Shown here: positions 5,093 through 5,702 of the stretch, piece after piece
Layout of the letters: each line of letters begins with the position of its first letter
Numbering within the stretch: position 1 is the stretch's first letter
DNA from: Caldifarciminota bacterium
GTDB lineage: Bacteria > Hydrothermota > Tepidihabitantia > Tepidihabitantales > Tepidihabitantaceae
Assembly (NCBI GenBank): GCA_011049385.1
Contig: DSBX01000086.1
Coordinates: 1-5,702, forward strand
DNA: 5,702 nucleotides
Direction of reading: 5' to 3'
Translations under genes and position numbers: made by a program
The notes under the pieces: generated by a model
Database searches by the model: none
What the model was told of the DNA's origin: nothing
Seen by the model: only the letters and a program-made list of their open reading frames with translations

Positions 5093-5702
5093 GCTCGCAC
5101 CGGCGCTCGGTCGCGGTGCTCGGGTTGGGCGTGGTCACGCTGTCCTTCGCCGCGATTCTCATCCGGCTGACCGAAGCGCCGAGCCTGCTGATTGCGGTCG
5201 GCCGGCTGGCGGTGGCCTCGCTGGCGCTCGCGCCCTTCTTCTGGGCCCGCTGGCCGAAACACCGCCGGGAACTGCGGGGCCGCAACCCGTGGCTGTTCCT
5301 GCTTGCGGGCGCCCTGCTGGCGGCGCATTTCGCGCTCTGGATCGAGTCGCTCAACCGCACCAGCGTGACGAGTTCGGTCGTGCTCGTCGCCACCGACCCG
5401 ATCTTCGTCGCGGTGCTCTCGCCGCTGATTCTGCGCGAGGGGTTGTCCGTGCGCGGCTGGCTGGCAATCGGCCTCGGGCTGGCCGGTTCGCTGGTCATCG
5501 GCCTGCCCGCGCTGGGCGAGCCGCAGTCGCTGGCCGGTAACCTGCTGGCGCTGGGCGGCGCGGCCTGCGCGGGCGGGTATCTCATCGTCGGCCGCCGGGT
5601 CCGCCGCGACACCGGGCTCATCGCCTACGTCTATGTGATGTACACCGCGGCCGCGCTCCTGCTCCTGCCCTTCGTGTTCGCGGCCGCGGTGTACATCACA
5701 TA
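5089..5702 (+). CDS. EamA/DMT-family transporter, 3' end outside window
   Basis: An open frame from GTG 5089 to the window end gives 204 residues of an inner-membrane drug/metabolite transporter (usual full length about 290-310), so about two thirds is present. Hydrophobic segments lie near 8-26, 33-51, 68-84, 94-112, 122-140, 149-166 and 179-199. The first EamA repeat is typical: LSFAAILIRLTEAPSLLIAVGRL-like start (18-40), LNRTSVTSSVVLVATDPIFVAVLSP-like stretch (88-112), then REGLS (116-120, with the conserved Glu) and GLGLAGSLVIG. The second repeat begins near 148. Family members export amino acids, metabolites or drugs; no substrate can be named. The frame stays open upstream of 5089, but the only earlier start-like codon is TTG 5023, which is inside the -35 box, so GTG 5089 is the best start. 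Residues 198-204 come from the right arm of a terminal inverted repeat and may not be genuine. Confidence 0.88.
   Translation, partial: MSSHRRSVAVLGLGVVTLSFAAILIRLTEAPSLLIAVGRLAVASLALAPFFWARWPKHRRELRGRNPWLFLLAGALLAAHFALWIESLNRTSVTSSVVLVATDPIFVAVLSPLILREGLSVRGWLAIGLGLAGSLVIGLPALGEPQSLAGNLLALGGAACAGGYLIVGRRVRRDTGLIAYVYVMYTAAALLLLPFVFAAAVYIT
5632..5702. repeat. Perfect 24-bp inverted repeat at the window end
   Basis: The arm at 5632-5655 is the exact reverse complement of 5679-5702, with a 23-bp spacer. The pairing stops at the spacer (C5656 opposite T5678) and reaches the very last base of the window, so it may extend further. It lies inside the EamA coding region. Each arm includes GCGGCCGC and CCGCGG. 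A perfect repeat ending exactly at a sequence end is typical of fold-back or assembly-graph artefacts, but a genuine hairpin in the genome is possible. Confidence 0.9.

Noticed and set aside
4587..5540. 317-codon + strand frame across the RRM gene and EamA region
   Set aside because: It runs antisense to the RRM domain, through the promoter region, and out of frame with the EamA transporter. The product resembles no protein.
4992..5621. 209-codon - strand frame antisense to EamA
   Set aside because: It is a Ser/Arg/Pro-rich shadow of the transporter gene and covers its promoter.

Overview
The window is very GC-rich bacterial chromosome (roughly two thirds G+C by eye, with strongly G/C-ending codons). 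It carries five housekeeping or envelope genes, the last one cut by the window end. A lipoprotein signal peptide with Ser after the modified Cys suggests a didermic (Gram-negative-type) cell. I cannot assign a phylum from sequence alone; a high-GC uncultured lineage is plausible, but that is a guess. There are no tRNA or rRNA genes, mobile-element genes, CRISPR arrays or defence genes.

Layout: (1) 1-911, an unrecognised lipoprotein on the + strand; (2) 912-980, a strong hairpin between convergent genes; (3) 981-2075, a MscS-family mechanosensitive channel on the - strand; (4) 2076-2147, a 72-bp divergent promoter region; (5) 2148-4484, a ComEC/Rec2-type DNA-uptake channel on the + strand; (6) 4485-4499, a 15-bp convergent gap that is itself an inverted repeat; (7) 4500-4787, a small RRM RNA-binding protein on the - strand; (8) 4788-5056, a regulatory region with a second divergent promoter pair and a long leader for the RRM gene; (9) 5057-5702, a possible 11-codon leader ORF followed by an EamA/DMT transporter that runs off the window. 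The genes alternate in strand and form no operon, so each appears to be its own transcription unit. The gene content shows no shared pathway, apart from most products acting at the envelope.

The most informative signal lies between the genes. All five gene starts are preceded by the same promoter layout, TTGA(N)2, exactly 16 bp, then TANNNT. Placing +1 seven bases after the -10 box gives different translation modes. The lipoprotein and RRM genes have a leader and a good Shine-Dalgarno. mscS and comEC should be leaderless, with the start codon at +1. The EamA gene has an 11-codon ORF starting at +1 whose stop overlaps the EamA GTG in a GTGA arrangement, suggesting translational coupling. The RRM gene has a leader of about 174 nt that begins with a dyad, reminiscent of cold-shock mRNA leaders.

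The last 71 bases contain a perfect 24-bp inverted repeat that stops exactly at the window end. This may be an assembly artefact, so the final EamA residues should be treated with caution. Nothing here is a clearly new multi-gene system; the novelty is regulatory.
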